Positions 45,036 through 54,560 of a stretch of DNA of 64,000 bases are shown one piece after another. Position 1 is the stretch's first letter; each line of letters opens with the position of its first letter. Position numbers and translations under genes: made by a program. Origin of the DNA: Chlamydiota bacterium (lineage in GTDB: Bacteria > Chlamydiota > Chlamydiia > Chlamydiales > Parachlamydiaceae); contig JABDBC010000001.1 of assembly GCA_013288825.1 (NCBI GenBank), positions 34,475-98,474 of the forward strand, in the 5' to 3' direction. The notes under the pieces are model-generated. The model was not told the DNA's origin. It did not search any database and was given only the letters and a program-made list of their open reading frames with translations.

Positions 45036-46178
45036 TTATTTTTTGGGGAATTCTACAGCAGTCATATGACTTAAAGGAATAGGGTTGGCCACAGGATAGC
45101 AAGCCGATAAACATACATGTGTTGCAAGCTTAGCCCCATGTTTTTTCATGATCGAGGCTACACTGAACAACAATTCTTGCTGAATCGCTTGAAATACTTC
45201 GTGTTCTAATTCTATATAAGCAGAAATTTCAATGTCTAAACTAGCTTCTCCAAATCCAATGAAAAACACTTCAATTTTGTGGTCTTTGTCCACAGAACGA
45301 TGCGCAATAAGCATCGCTTTAACCTCATCGACGACCTCTTTTACATGATTGATGTCCTCATGTCTTAAGCCTATCTTGTGGTGAAAGCGCTCATGAGTTT
45401 TGCGCGAGGGGGTCATCACAACTGTCTGTGTAAAAATCGAATTCGGAACATAAATCGGTCTCTTTTCCATATTTCGTATTCGAGTCGAATACCACCCGAT
45501 CTCTTCAATGATCCCCTGAATGTCATTTTCAGGCAGAGAGACCTCTTCACCTACAGTAAAAGGTTGCGTCGTGTAAATCATCACACCGCCGAAAAAATTT
45601 TGAATAACTTGTTGCGATGCAAATGCGATAGCCAAGCCTCCGATCCCGCCAAATGCGATGATCGTTTGCATATTGCGCCCTGTCACATCCATCAATAGAA
45701 AAACAGTAACTATAAAAATACCAATGGTGACGAGTTTGCTGATGATGTCAAGTTTGCTTCGCGTCATGGTAATTTCATGGCTGTAACTGAGTCGTATCAT
45801 GAATTCGACGATTTTCCAGTTCCATCTCAGCAAAAACCATCCGAATGCCAAAACACAACCCACGCTCAGAATCTCATGTAGATGGGAAAAATGGATGGAA
45901 AAAACCTTAGTGGAAATGATATCCACGGAGCACATTGCCGCGAGAAACCAGACAAAGTAGTTAAGAGGTTTGTATAGGGCTGTGACAAAGCTGAGAAGCC
46001 ACAATTTCTTTTCTTTTAAAAATTTCTCTTTAAGCTTGAGTAAAACTGCGCTAATAATAAAGTTGAATACGACAACAAATAAAGCTATGGCAATTGTTTC
46101 GAAAACAGTACCGTATTTGCCCTCTAAAATTTCTGAGAAGGACTGCATGTAGAAAACGAAATTTTGTATTATATCCAT
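45036..46178 (-). CDS. mscS: Small-conductance mechanosensitive channel
   Basis: 380 residues. About four membrane helices precede a pore helix with GGIGGLAIAFASQQVIQNFFGG-type Gly/Ala packing (about residues 178-200). The MscS beta domain follows (PFTVGEEV, GIIEEIGWYSTRIRN, YVPNSIFT) and a cytoplasmic alpha/beta domain. It is a tension-gated inner-membrane channel that releases solutes on hypo-osmotic shock. The start is three bases after the rnpA stop with AAGAGGTAG as ribosome site, so it is cotranscribed with rpmH-rnpA. Confidence 0.9.
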   Translation of the reverse strand: MDIIQNFVFYMQSFSEILEGKYGTVFETIAIALFVVVFNFIISAVLLKLKEKFLKEKKLWLLSFVTALYKPLNYFVWFLAAMCSVDIISTKVFSIHFSHLHEILSVGCVLAFGWFLLRWNWKIVEFMIRLSYSHEITMTRSKLDIISKLVTIGIFIVTVFLLMDVTGRNMQTIIAFGGIGGLAIAFASQQVIQNFFGGVMIYTTQPFTVGEEVSLPENDIQGIIEEIGWYSTRIRNMEKRPIYVPNSIFTQTVVMTPSRKTHERFHHKIGLRHEDINHVKEVVDEVKAMLIAHRSVDKDHKIEVFFIGFGEASLDIEISAYIELEHEVFQAIQQELLFSVASIMKKHGAKLATHVCLSACYPVANPIPLSHMTAVEFPKK

Positions 46179-46181
46179 TCA

Positions 46182-46520
46182 CTACCTCTTATGTTCTAGG
46201 ACATTTAGAAGGTCTGTGGCGATATCAGTTGAGAGGGCATTTTTAGCAGCAGAGCGAGGTTTGATATTTAAATCTAAACCTGCAGGGAGTTTGGCATATG
46301 TGGTTCTAAAAGCTTCACGAACGATCCGCTTAAAGCGATTTCGTTCGTGAGAATCGCCATAACGTTTGGAAACTGTGATCCCAAGTCGCGTATGACCCAC
46401 TTGATTTTCGCGAATATCAATAATAATCCATTGACTTACTACTCGGCGACATCCATGAGACATGTGTTGGAACTGGCGCCTTTTCAAAAGGCGCAGCAGC
46501 TTAGGAAAACAATTCGTCAC
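46182..46520 (-). CDS. rnpA: Ribonuclease P protein component
   Basis: 112 residues, usual length. Contains [30 protein letters not shown] and the RNR-type motif [13 protein letters not shown]. It aids tRNA 5' processing with the catalytic RNA, which is not in the window. The GTG start overlaps the rpmH stop (GTGA). Confidence 0.95.
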   Translation of the reverse strand: MTNCFPKLLRLLKRRQFQHMSHGCRRVVSQWIIIDIRENQVGHTRLGITVSKRYGDSHERNRFKRIVREAFRTTYAKLPAGLDLNIKPRSAAKNALSTDIATDLLNVLEHKR

Positions 46521-46654
46521 ACTCGGGTCAGTTGTTTGCGTCCTTGGCGTCGACGTCGATTGATAATTTTGCGTCCATCGGCTGTCTTCATGCGCTTTCT
46601 AAAGCCGTGTTCTGATTTACGACGACGTTTACTTGGTTGGTAAGTGCGTTTCAC
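46517..46654 (-). CDS. rpmH: 50S ribosomal protein L34
   Basis: 45 residues, read directly from the sequence: it begins [18 protein letters not shown] and ends [12 protein letters not shown]. It starts with GTG at 46654, with AAAGGAATATTACC as ribosome site. The order rpmH-rnpA is near-universal in bacteria. Confidence 0.96.
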   Translation of the reverse strand: MKRTYQPSKRRRKSEHGFRKRMKTADGRKIINRRRRQGRKQLTRV

Positions 46655-46691
46655 GGTAATATTCCTTTCAGTTGAATTCTTTTAAGAGCAA

Positions 46692-46721
46692 ATAATACCC
46701 CTTTGTCTAGAAAAAATGCAA
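46692..46721 (-). promoter_or_regulatory. Promoter of rpmH-rnpA-mscS
   Basis: Minus strand: -35 TTGCAT, 18 bp spacer, -10 TATTAT, about 38 bases upstream of the L34 start. Confidence 0.55.
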
Positions 46722-46830
46722 GTCCAAAAAAACATCACTCAGCAATTTTTCTAGAGAGGCAATGTGAACAGTTGGAGGAAGAACATGATATGCAAGCACA
46801 CGCATCAGGCTAATGCATGAAACGTTGCAG

Positions 46831-47074
46831 AAGAAAAGTGACAGGATATGCAGGATCGCAAGCGGAATTCCAATGAAAAAGAGCGAAGTATCCGAAAGAA
46901 AATAAAGGACCGAAAGGGCGTTAAACGTCTAGGAGGTCCTTTATTTTCTTTCGGACACTTCGCTCTTTCTCAGGGCATCTTCCCTGGATCGCTTGCGATC
47001 TTGGGAAATCTATTGCATGTCAGCCGATCAACACTATCCTTCTTATCCTGCCGCTTGCGATCCTGCATATCCTG
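46831..47074. repeat. Nested palindrome in the rpmH-rimO divergent gap
   Basis: Outer arms CAGGATATGCAGGATCGCAA and its exact mirror (24 bp perfect) enclose an inner stem AGAGCGAAGTATCCGAAAGA with AAATAAAGGACC, mirrored at 46937-46968. The sides between are asymmetric. No gene is supported in 46655-47201. A frame at 46848-47123 just reads through the stem. Confidence 0.75.
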
Positions 47075-47201
47075 TTCCTCTTCTTCCCGTTGTGCACTTA
47101 CTTCCCCCCTCCAACGCTATTGAGCAATTACCAGAAAACTAATGCGGAAAAAATCCCCATCCTGTATTCTTAGAGGCTCCTGAAATAAACAGAGCACCAT
47201 T

Positions 47202-48620
47202 ATGTTACCACTTTTTAAAGAAGATAACTTCCAAGACTTGCCTGAACACACAATCCTGCCAGAGCGCACAGGCAACATCCAGTTTGATTACCATGGCAAT
47301 AAGATTTATTTCATTAGCTTGGGATGCCCCAGAAATCTTGTGGATAGCGAAGTCATGCTCGGCATCTTGCTCAAAGCGGGATATGAAGTGGCTCCTAGCA
47401 TGGAAGTGGCTGACTATCTGGTCATTAATACCTGCGGCTTTTTAGAAGCCTCTCGGCAAGAATCGAGAGAAACTGTACAGGAAACTTTAGAAAATCGAAA
47501 AAAAGATGCCAAGTTAATCGTAACAGGCTGCATGGTTCAAACGCATCATCAAGAGATGCAGCGACAGTTTCCCGGAGTCGATTATTTTCTTGGTTCTGGC
47601 GATGTTGAGGGCATTCTTCAAGCCGTACAATCTAGTCAGAAAGGGGAGCTCGTCTCAACTGCCCGCAGCTATCTCGAAGTGGGGGAAGTACCTCGGCAGA
47701 TTTCGACCCCAAAGCACTTTGCATATTTAAAGATTGCCGAAGGATGCCGCAAACGTTGTGCCTTCTGTGTGATTCCAACCATCAAAGGACCACTTAAAAG
47801 CAAACCAAAAGAGCGAATTCTGAAAGAGTTCCATCTTCTTCTGGATCAAGGAGTGCAAGAAATCATACTGATCGCTCAAGATTTGGGCGATTATGGCAAA
47901 GATAAGGGTTTTCTACACTCTGCAGGGCTGTTGGATCTCTTGAAATCCCTTTTAGAGACCGATAAGCAGTTTTGGTTGCGCTTGCTTTATCTTTATCCCG
48001 ATGAAATTTCCGAAGATTTAATTCAACTCATCAAAAGCGATCCCCGCATTTGTCCTTATTTGGATATGCCGATCCAGCATATTAACGATGCTATGCTGAC
48101 AGCCATGCGTCGCACCACATCCAAAGATGATATTTTGCAATCGATCACTCGTTTGCGTGCAGAAATACCTCATGTTGTTATCAGAACGAGCCTTATGGTT
48201 GGTTTTCCTGGAGAAACCGAGCAACACTTTGAAGAGATGGTTCAGTTCATTCAATCCCATCCCTTGGATAATATTGGGATTTTCAAATATTCTCGAGAAG
48301 AGGGATCTCACTCGTACAATTTACCAGATCAAGTTCCAGAAGAGATTAAAGAGGCTCGTTATCAGCGTTTGATGAAAGTGCAAAATAAGATCGTACGCAA
48401 ACGCAATGCAAAGCTTATCGGTAAAACATTGGATGTTGTTGTGGAAGGATATCACCCTGATTCCCCGTTGCTCATGCGAGGGCGTTATTATGGACAATGT
48501 CCAGAAATTGATGGTCAGGTGATCATTACGGACGGACGAAAGGTAAAAGGTTTTGGCGAGCGATATCGAGTGAAAATTACTGACGTTGCAGACTACGATC
48601 TAATCGGACAAGTCATCTAA
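47202..48620 (+). CDS. rimO: Ribosomal protein S12 methylthiotransferase RimO
   Basis: 472 residues. Radical SAM enzyme adding a methylthio group to Asp of ribosomal protein S12. UPF0004 domain with Cys42, Cys78 and Cys110 (SLGCPRNLVDSE, NTCGF, VTGCM). Radical SAM motif CRKRCAFC (Cys182, 186, 189). The IAQDLGDYGKD phrase distinguishes RimO from MiaB. The C-terminal TRAM domain (LDVVVEGYHPDSPLLMRGRY) completes it. The last eight bases overlap the convergent gene. The ~30 residue N-terminal extension ahead of the first motif is slightly longer than usual. Confidence 0.94.
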   Translation: MLPLFKEDNFQDLPEHTILPERTGNIQFDYHGNKIYFISLGCPRNLVDSEVMLGILLKAGYEVAPSMEVADYLVINTCGFLEASRQESRETVQETLENRKKDAKLIVTGCMVQTHHQEMQRQFPGVDYFLGSGDVEGILQAVQSSQKGELVSTARSYLEVGEVPRQISTPKHFAYLKIAEGCRKRCAFCVIPTIKGPLKSKPKERILKEFHLLLDQGVQEIILIAQDLGDYGKDKGFLHSAGLLDLLKSLLETDKQFWLRLLYLYPDEISEDLIQLIKSDPRICPYLDMPIQHINDAMLTAMRRTTSKDDILQSITRLRAEIPHVVIRTSLMVGFPGETEQHFEEMVQFIQSHPLDNIGIFKYSREEGSHSYNLPDQVPEEIKEARYQRLMKVQNKIVRKRNAKLIGKTLDVVVEGYHPDSPLLMRGRYYGQCPEIDGQVIITDGRKVKGFGERYRVKITDVADYDLIGQVI

Positions 48621-49335
48621 CTAAATAATGTGTAGTGCCGGTTGCATCGACCTCAATACCTTTCTGCACATGTTTTAGACGATAATGACTTTGGTAATTC
48701 TTTCTCATATTATCATCCCCACTCCATTCAGAAACCATCTCCATCTCGTCACCTACTTTAAAAAGATCTGTCGCTTTTCCATCGTCTTTGTAGGGAAATC
48801 CTCCGGCTGGATGAGTGGCTGAATGAAATTTACCTGGATCATCAGGATAAGCAAAAGAAAAAGTCGTTCCATCTTCGAGAGTGATATCAACGTTCCAAGA
48901 TTCAAGACGATGAGCCACATCCCCCATGCCATAACCAGGAGCTGTTCCTGGTTGGGGTTTATATATCCCCCTACTCCAACCAAATCGATTGCCATGTTTG
49001 GTAATTCTTTGAATAAATTTATCTCCTCCAGCCCATTTCGAAATCGGATGAATACGCTCGCCGGTGTATGGATTTAAAAAAGTTGCTTGAATGCGATATC
49101 TTCCCCAGGAATCTGTTTCAAGTACATTTTGCTCTAATAACTCAAGTTGCATATCTTCTGTATACTGTGCAGTTCCTTGTGAACTAGTTAAACCTTGAAA
49201 GCGCAGATTCATTGCCGTAAAATTAATTAAATGATTTTCTTCCATCTTCACATCTTTAATCGAAACCAGTTCTCCAGCATTTAAATAATTGAAGCAAAAA
49301 ACTAAAAAAATAAATAAAAAACATTTGCGACTCAT
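48613..49335 (-). CDS. Exported hypothetical protein
   Basis: 240 residues with a signal peptide (MSRKCFLFIFLVFCFNYLNA). The mature domain is beta-rich with many aromatic and Gly residues (GRYRIQATFLNPYTGERI, AHRLESWNVDITLEDG, YQSHYRLKHVQKG). I recognise no family. It is preceded by AAAGGA and a strong promoter, and converges with rimO with an 8-base overlap. Likely periplasmic or secreted. Confidence 0.72.
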   Translation of the reverse strand: MSRKCFLFIFLVFCFNYLNAGELVSIKDVKMEENHLINFTAMNLRFQGLTSSQGTAQYTEDMQLELLEQNVLETDSWGRYRIQATFLNPYTGERIHPISKWAGGDKFIQRITKHGNRFGWSRGIYKPQPGTAPGYGMGDVAHRLESWNVDITLEDGTTFSFAYPDDPGKFHSATHPAGGFPYKDDGKATDLFKVGDEMEMVSEWSGDDNMRKNYQSHYRLKHVQKGIEVDATGTTHYLVR

Positions 49336-49371
49336 AAAAATCCTTTTATTCTATTTAGATATAAAACGATA

Positions 49372-49401
49372 ATTATAATAGAAAGTTAGAATGAATGTAA
49401 A
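49372..49401 (-). promoter_or_regulatory. Promoter of the exported hypothetical
   Basis: Minus strand: -35 TTTACA, 18 bp spacer, perfect -10 TATAAT, about 37 bases upstream of the start codon. Confidence 0.7.
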
Positions 49402-49425
49402 GAAAAAAGAGTTTACAATAGACTA

Positions 49426-50436
49426 CTAATTATTAATAGCAGCTTGCATTTGTCTGATGGCAGATGCTATTTCGGGCTGAGCCGCTGGGGGAGCTGATTG
49501 GAAAGACCTCTGCGCGTAACGCAAAGCTTCAGGAAGGTTATTCTGATCGAAAAAGACTTGTGAGATGATCATTTGAAGGCGCCACAGATTATCTTTATCT
49601 TGATTGCCAAATTTTTCGGTATATTCTACAAGCGAGGCTACGGTCAATTCTGGGTTTTCATTGCCATTCTCCCGGCTTAACGCTTCGAAATCAATGACAG
49701 CAATTTGATAATGGGTCAACTTCAGGTTGTTGGGATCGTAAGACAATAACGTTTGGCGTAAACGGATCGCTTCATCATTGCGCAAGCGTCCCTTTTCTGC
49801 AAACAAGCGGTATTGTTCAAGCATAAAGAAATGCTCCTGGTCTGAAGAAATGCCATGCTCAAGAATGTGCATGGCATCTTCATGGCGGCCAATCGTGGTC
49901 GCCTGCTCATAGAGCTGCTTAAGCTCAACCCCAGGAAGGGGTTGATTGCTTAAGGAAGAAACTTTTTTCTGATAAGATCCATATTGTCCAACCATCTGGA
50001 GAACATAGTCAGAATAAGCCTTTGGTCCACCTGGGCGATATCCTACAGTGCCAATTTGCTTCTGTTGTTGACTATCTAGCATGACAAGAGTTGGGAATCC
50101 AGAGACCCCATATTCCTTTTGAAGCTGTTTATTGCGAGCAGTTTGATCTGCTGGAAGTTTTTTGTTCATTGGGAAGTCAATCTTGATAAATACAAATTTG
50201 TCGCCCGCAGAAGCAGCGAATTCTGGACGATCGAGCACTTCTTGCTCCAGCTTTTTACACCAAGTACACCAGTCGGAACCAGTAAATAAGATTAAGACAG
50301 GCTTTGAGCTAGTGCGAGCTTGCCGCATCCCTTCGTCATAGTTCGTAAACCAGCGAATGCTTGTTGAATTCTGGTCCGCTTGGATAAGACCAAAGCAACA
50401 AGAAAGAAAACAAGATAAGGTAAATAGAAGTTTCAT
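49426..50436 (-). CDS. Exported thioredoxin-fold protein with TPR-like C-terminus
   Basis: 336 residues. Signal peptide 1-20, then a thioredoxin fold with SDWCTWCKKLE (Cys57, Cys60) and the cis-Pro segment GVSGFPTLVML. The second half (~170-336) is helical and TPR-like. The layout matches the secreted thioredoxin disulfide isomerase known in Chlamydia. It likely reduces or isomerises disulfides of envelope proteins, which matters in an organism with a disulfide-linked envelope. The substrate is unknown. Confidence 0.85.
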   Translation of the reverse strand: MKLLFTLSCFLSCCFGLIQADQNSTSIRWFTNYDEGMRQARTSSKPVLILFTGSDWCTWCKKLEQEVLDRPEFAASAGDKFVFIKIDFPMNKKLPADQTARNKQLQKEYGVSGFPTLVMLDSQQQKQIGTVGYRPGGPKAYSDYVLQMVGQYGSYQKKVSSLSNQPLPGVELKQLYEQATTIGRHEDAMHILEHGISSDQEHFFMLEQYRLFAEKGRLRNDEAIRLRQTLLSYDPNNLKLTHYQIAVIDFEALSRENGNENPELTVASLVEYTEKFGNQDKDNLWRLQMIISQVFFDQNNLPEALRYAQRSFQSAPPAAQPEIASAIRQMQAAINN

Positions 50437-50461
50437 AAAAGATCCTTGGTTATGCTATAAT
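50432..50461 (+). promoter_or_regulatory. Possible promoter of the DTW/Tsr3-like gene
   Basis: Perfect -10 TATAAT (50456-50461) with TTCATA 18 bp upstream, in the divergent gap. It overlaps the start region of the thioredoxin-like gene. Confidence 0.45.
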
Positions 50462-50511
50462 GATTCAGGGGACCATTTTCGAACCCGAGTTTAAAACCAT
50501 GGCACTATATT

Positions 50512-50967
50512 ATGCAACCATTTCCAACGTACATCTGGCGCCATAGAAGAGAAAATTTGAAAAAATGCAGCTTGCGCGGTTTAGAAATGCGCTCAGACTT
50601 CAAATTCTTTTCATATCCCAACCAATCGCTTCCGAATCTTTCAAACTACGTGTTATTAGATGTCGATGCCCCTCCGCTTGAGCAAAAAGATGCAGCACGT
50701 GGCCTGCTCATTTTGGACGCCACATGGAGATATGCAAAGGTGATGAAAGAGAAGGTTGTCAAAGAGGAAGGTTTGGTATTTCGCAGCATCCCTTCCCACT
50801 ATCGTACGGCCTATCCTCGCCGACAAGATGATTGTAGCGACCCTGAAAAGGGATTAGCTTCCATTGAAGCCATCTATATTGCATATCATATATTGGGTCG
50901 TGATACCACAGGCCTTCTTGATAAATACCATTGGAAGGAAGGGTTCTTAGCGCAGATTTTGTCGTGA
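50512..50967 (+). CDS. DTW/Tsr3-like RNA aminocarboxypropyltransferase candidate
   Basis: 151 residues. LLILDATWRYAKVM matches the LDxTW-type motif, and IPSHYRTAYPRRQDDC followed by GLASIEAIYIAYHIL matches the SxYRxRR...LSTxEA pattern of the DTW/Tsr3 (TDD) superfamily. Members use SAM to add an aminocarboxypropyl group to rRNA or tRNA uridines. It is shorter than most members at the N-terminus. The RNA target cannot be told from sequence. Confidence 0.72.
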   Translation: MQPFPTYIWRHRRENLKKCSLRGLEMRSDFKFFSYPNQSLPNLSNYVLLDVDAPPLEQKDAARGLLILDATWRYAKVMKEKVVKEEGLVFRSIPSHYRTAYPRRQDDCSDPEKGLASIEAIYIAYHILGRDTTGLLDKYHWKEGFLAQILS

Positions 50968-51111
50968 AGAGGAAGGGACAAAGGACCTAAAGGACATAAG
51001 GGACATAAAGGACAAAGGACATAAAGGACAGGGCAGCAATGTGTTACGTCCTTTATGTCCCTTACGTCCTTTATGTCCCTTATGTCCTTTAGGTCCTTTG
51101 TCCCTTCCTTC
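50966..51111. repeat. Palindrome of AAGGACATAAGGGAC units
   Basis: Left arm GAAGGGACAAAGGACCTAAA, then further GGAC heptamers. Right arm is the mirror, ending GGTCCTTTGTCCCTTCC. Centre GCAGCAATGTGTTAC. It begins inside the stop codon of the preceding gene and ends ~90 bases before rpsA. Same family as 33481-33680. Confidence 0.9.
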
Positions 51112-51203
51112 TTTATTTTTCTTTGTTTTGCTATTGCGTTTTTTCACATTTGTCTGTTAGACTGACTGCTTTAGCAAGAAAATACCCTAGGAGAAACCTT
51201 TTA

Positions 51204-52991
51204 ATGTCTACTCAATCACAACACACTTGGGAAGAAAGCAAAATAGTAGATGATGTTGACTTCCAAGAAAAAGATGCAGAAATTTTTAAAAATCTTTTGG
51301 ATAAAAAAGCCCCGATTAAAGGGAATGAGCCAGCATCATCCCTCGTTCCTGGCACTATCCTGAAAGGGAAAATCGTCGAAATTACTAAAGACCATGTCGT
51401 CATCGATGTCGGGCTGAAATCTGAAGGAATGGTACCCATCTCCGAATTTTCAGATCCAAATGATGTTGAACTTGGCAAAGAAGTAGAAGTCCTCCTCGAC
51501 CGTCCTGAAGATGACCAAGGACAAATTGTCCTCTCACGCGAAAAAGCTGAAAGGATGCGCCAATGGGAGCATATCATGCAGAATTGTGAGGAAGGGTCTA
51601 TTGTCAAAGGACGCGTTCTTCGCAAAGTTAAAGGCGGCTTGATGGTCGACATCGGTATGGAGGCTTTCCTACCCGGCTCTCAGATCGACAACAAACGTAT
51701 TAAAAATCTCGATGAATACATTGACAAGACTTACGATTTCAAAATCCTCAAGATCAATGTCGAGCGAAAAAATGTGGTCGTCTCTCGCCGTGAACTCTTA
51801 GAAGCAGAGCGAATCTCCAAAAAAGCTGAATTGCTTGAAAGCATTAGAACAAATGACGTCCGCGAAGGGATCGTCAAAAACATTACAGATTTCGGCGTGT
51901 TCCTAGATTTAGATGGAATCGATGGCTTGCTCCATATCACAGATATGACTTGGAAGAGAATCAAACATCCATCCGAAATGGTCCACTTAGGGCAGAAATT
52001 AGAAGTCATTATCCTCAGCGTCGATAAAGATAAAGGGCGCGTTGCCTTGGGTCTCAAGCAGAAGGATTCAAATCCATGGGATCAAATCGAACAGAAATAT
52101 CCCCCAGGAACCCGCGTACGAGGGAAGATTGTCAACCTCCTGCCTTATGGCGCTTTCATTGAGATCGAACCTGGTATTGAAGGACTCATTCATGTCTCTG
52201 AGATGTCCTGGGTAAAGAATGTCACCGATCCAAATGAAATTGTTAAAAAAGGGGATGAAGTCGAAGCGATTGTCCTCTCTATCCAAAAAGAAGAAGGAAA
52301 AATTTCCCTCGGCTTGAAGCAGGCAGAACATAATCCTTGGGACGATGTGGAAAAGAAATATCCCGTTGGACGAACAGGAAAAGTGGAAATCCGAAGCCTT
52401 ACGAATTACGGTGCCTTTGTAGAATTGGAGCCAGGAGTCGAAGGATTAATCCACATCTCCGATCTTAGCTGGATAAAAAAGGTTTCCCACCCATCAGAAT
52501 TGCTCCGCAAAGGGGATTTTGTAGAAGCCATTGTCCTCACTGTTGATCGCGAAAGTAAGAAAATCACGTTAGGGATCAAACAACTTGGCCAAAACCCCTG
52601 GGAAAGCATTGAGAAGACAATACCTGTTGGCTCTATCGTCAAAGGCAAAGTGTCGAAGATCACAGCTTTCGGCGCCTTTGTTGAATTAGACAGCGGCATT
52701 GAAGGATTGATCCACGTCACAGAACTTTCTGATAAAACCTTCGGTAAAGTTGAAGACATTGTGACCAAAGGGGAAGAAGTTACCGCAAAGGTCATCAAGG
52801 TTGATCCTGAACATAAGAAAATTGCCTTGTCGATTAAGGAATACCTAGTCGATAAGAATCAATACAGCCATGACGACATCGTCGTGACGTCAAAAGGTAA
52901 AAAGAAGTCCGGACGCACCAAAGAAGGCGAGGATGAATCTCGCGAAGAAAAAAGTAGAAAAGAACAGCACGAAGAGGCTGAGCAGAATTAA
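51204..52991 (+). CDS. rpsA: 30S ribosomal protein S1
   Basis: 595 residues from ATG 51204 (TAGGAGAAACC upstream). The frame is open from 51123, but that part is not S1-like. Six S1 motifs, the last four near-identical in form ([21 protein letters not shown], in short pieces). It binds mRNA on the small subunit. Basic/acidic tail of ~35 residues. Followed by two GC-rich hairpins and nusA, as in Chlamydia. Confidence 0.96.
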   Translation: MSTQSQHTWEESKIVDDVDFQEKDAEIFKNLLDKKAPIKGNEPASSLVPGTILKGKIVEITKDHVVIDVGLKSEGMVPISEFSDPNDVELGKEVEVLLDRPEDDQGQIVLSREKAERMRQWEHIMQNCEEGSIVKGRVLRKVKGGLMVDIGMEAFLPGSQIDNKRIKNLDEYIDKTYDFKILKINVERKNVVVSRRELLEAERISKKAELLESIRTNDVREGIVKNITDFGVFLDLDGIDGLLHITDMTWKRIKHPSEMVHLGQKLEVIILSVDKDKGRVALGLKQKDSNPWDQIEQKYPPGTRVRGKIVNLLPYGAFIEIEPGIEGLIHVSEMSWVKNVTDPNEIVKKGDEVEAIVLSIQKEEGKISLGLKQAEHNPWDDVEKKYPVGRTGKVEIRSLTNYGAFVELEPGVEGLIHISDLSWIKKVSHPSELLRKGDFVEAIVLTVDRESKKITLGIKQLGQNPWESIEKTIPVGSIVKGKVSKITAFGAFVELDSGIEGLIHVTELSDKTFGKVEDIVTKGEEVTAKVIKVDPEHKKIALSIKEYLVDKNQYSHDDIVVTSKGKKKSGRTKEGEDESREEKSRKEQHEEAEQN

Positions 52992-52993
52992 GT

Positions 52994-53161
52994 GTTCAGA
53001 TAACCCTAACCACAATGGGGCCCCCGCCCCATTGTGGTTAGGATATCTGAATTTAGCAGTCCCCTTTACGCCAGAACACTTAAACTAAACACTGTCATTT
53101 GCTAGTCGCCGATGGATTAAAATGGGGCAGGGGCCCCATTTTAATCCATCGGCGACTAGCA
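52994..53161. terminator. Two strong hairpins between rpsA and nusA
   Basis: First: TAACCACAATGGGGC with mirror GCCCCATTGTGGTTA (about 53006-53040), inside a wider CAGATA...TATCTG pairing. Second: GCTAGTCGCCGATGGATTAA with mirror around GGGGCAGGGGCCCC (53101-53160), a near-perfect 60 base palindrome. Neither has a clean U-run, so termination or processing is likely rather than proven. Confidence 0.7.
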
Positions 53162-53183
53162 ACTTGTGTTATTAGAGGAAAGA

Positions 53184-54560
53184 ATGAACAAAGATCTTAT
53201 TGCAGTCTTTGAATACTTGGAACGGGAGAAAGGGATTAGCCGAGATATTATTATCGATGCGATCGAAGAATCCCTTAGAGCCGCCGCACGTAAAAGCGTA
53301 AGCGGGGCCTCTAATGTAACAGTAAAGATTCATCCAAAGACAGGAGATATCGAAGTCTATTGCGAAAAAGAAATTGTAGATGTCGTTGAAGTCGCGGCCC
53401 AAGAAATTTCAATTGAAGATGCTCGCGTGCTTGATCCAGAGTGTGAAATAGGACAGTTTATTGACATCGAAGCCACACCAAAAGAGTTCGGTCGTATTGC
53501 TGCTCAAAAAGCACGTCAGATTATCTCGCAAAAACTTCGTTCTGCCGAACGCAATGTCATTTATGAAGAATACAGACATCGAACCAATGAATTAATTTCC
53601 GGTACGGTTAAACGGCTAGTTCGCGGAGCCAATGTTATTGTTGATTTGGCAAAAGTTGAAGCCATTTTGCCCATGAAAAATTATCCTAAAACCGAATCTT
53701 ATCACGTTGGAGATAAGGTTTTAGCATTGCTACTTGGAGTGCAGGATACTGAAAACGGTGGCGCTGAAGTTGTTTTAACTCGCAGCCATCCAGAATTTGT
53801 TAAACAGCTTCTCATGCAGGAAGTGCCAGAAATTAACGATGGAACAGTGATCGTCGATAAAATCGTTAGAGATGCCGGCTATCGCACAAAGCTCACAGTG
53901 CGCTCTACTGATTCCAAAGTTGATCCTGTCGGTGCGTGCGTTGGCATGCGCGGAGTCCGCGTGAAAAATGTGGTGCGCGAGTTGAATAATGAAAAGATAG
54001 ACATCATTCCCTATTCCCAAGATCCAATAGAGCTTTTACAAAATGCCTTGTCTCCAATAGAAATCCGCAAAATAAATCTAAGCGATGAAGATGGAGTCGT
54101 CTCCATTGTTGTCGATGACGATGACTTCGCTGCAGTGATTGGCAAAAAAGGGATGAACGCTCGCTTAAATGGCCTGCTGATTGGCTATGACTTAGAAGTA
54201 AAAAAAATGAGCGATTATCATAAGCTGATGGCTCTTCAAATGAATGAACTGGCAACAGCTGATGATCCGACTCTTGATGCGCCGTTGCAAAGCATTGAAG
54301 GGATAAACAAATTAGTTGTGGAACATTTAGCTGCTGAAGGCTATACTCTCCGTAGTTTGTTGACTGCAACATGTGAACAACTAGCTTCCATATCTGGCAT
54401 AAGCCATGAAATGGCGGACAAGATTTTGGAACAAGTAAGAAAACAAAGGAAAGAACGCGTTGGCCAAGCACCTGAAGTTAACGATAAAGAACACCCAAAT
54501 AGCCGAAGCAATCAATTTGGGAAAGCTCAAGGACAAGATAGCGAAGAAGAAGAAGGGTAG
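53184..54560 (+). CDS. nusA: Transcription elongation/termination factor NusA
   Basis: 458 residues from ATG 53184 (AGAGGAAAGA). N-terminal RNA polymerase-binding domain (1-~125), S1 domain (~130-195: [18 protein letters not shown]), KH1 ([19 protein letters not shown]) and KH2 ([20 protein letters not shown]). A short HhH-like C-terminus follows ([19 protein letters not shown]). The tail lies in a ~100 base overlap with infB. Confidence 0.96.
   Translation: MNKDLIAVFEYLEREKGISRDIIIDAIEESLRAAARKSVSGASNVTVKIHPKTGDIEVYCEKEIVDVVEVAAQEISIEDARVLDPECEIGQFIDIEATPKEFGRIAAQKARQIISQKLRSAERNVIYEEYRHRTNELISGTVKRLVRGANVIVDLAKVEAILPMKNYPKTESYHVGDKVLALLLGVQDTENGGAEVVLTRSHPEFVKQLLMQEVPEINDGTVIVDKIVRDAGYRTKLTVRSTDSKVDPVGACVGMRGVRVKNVVRELNNEKIDIIPYSQDPIELLQNALSPIEIRKINLSDEDGVVSIVVDDDDFAAVIGKKGMNARLNGLLIGYDLEVKKMSDYHKLMALQMNELATADDPTLDAPLQSIEGINKLVVEHLAAEGYTLRSLLTATCEQLASISGISHEMADKILEQVRKQRKERVGQAPEVNDKEHPNSRSNQFGKAQGQDSEEEEG

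Noticed and set aside
46848..47123. 91-codon open frame in the rpmH-rimO gap
   Set aside because: It reads straight through the nested stem, has no ribosome site, and its composition is repeat-like.
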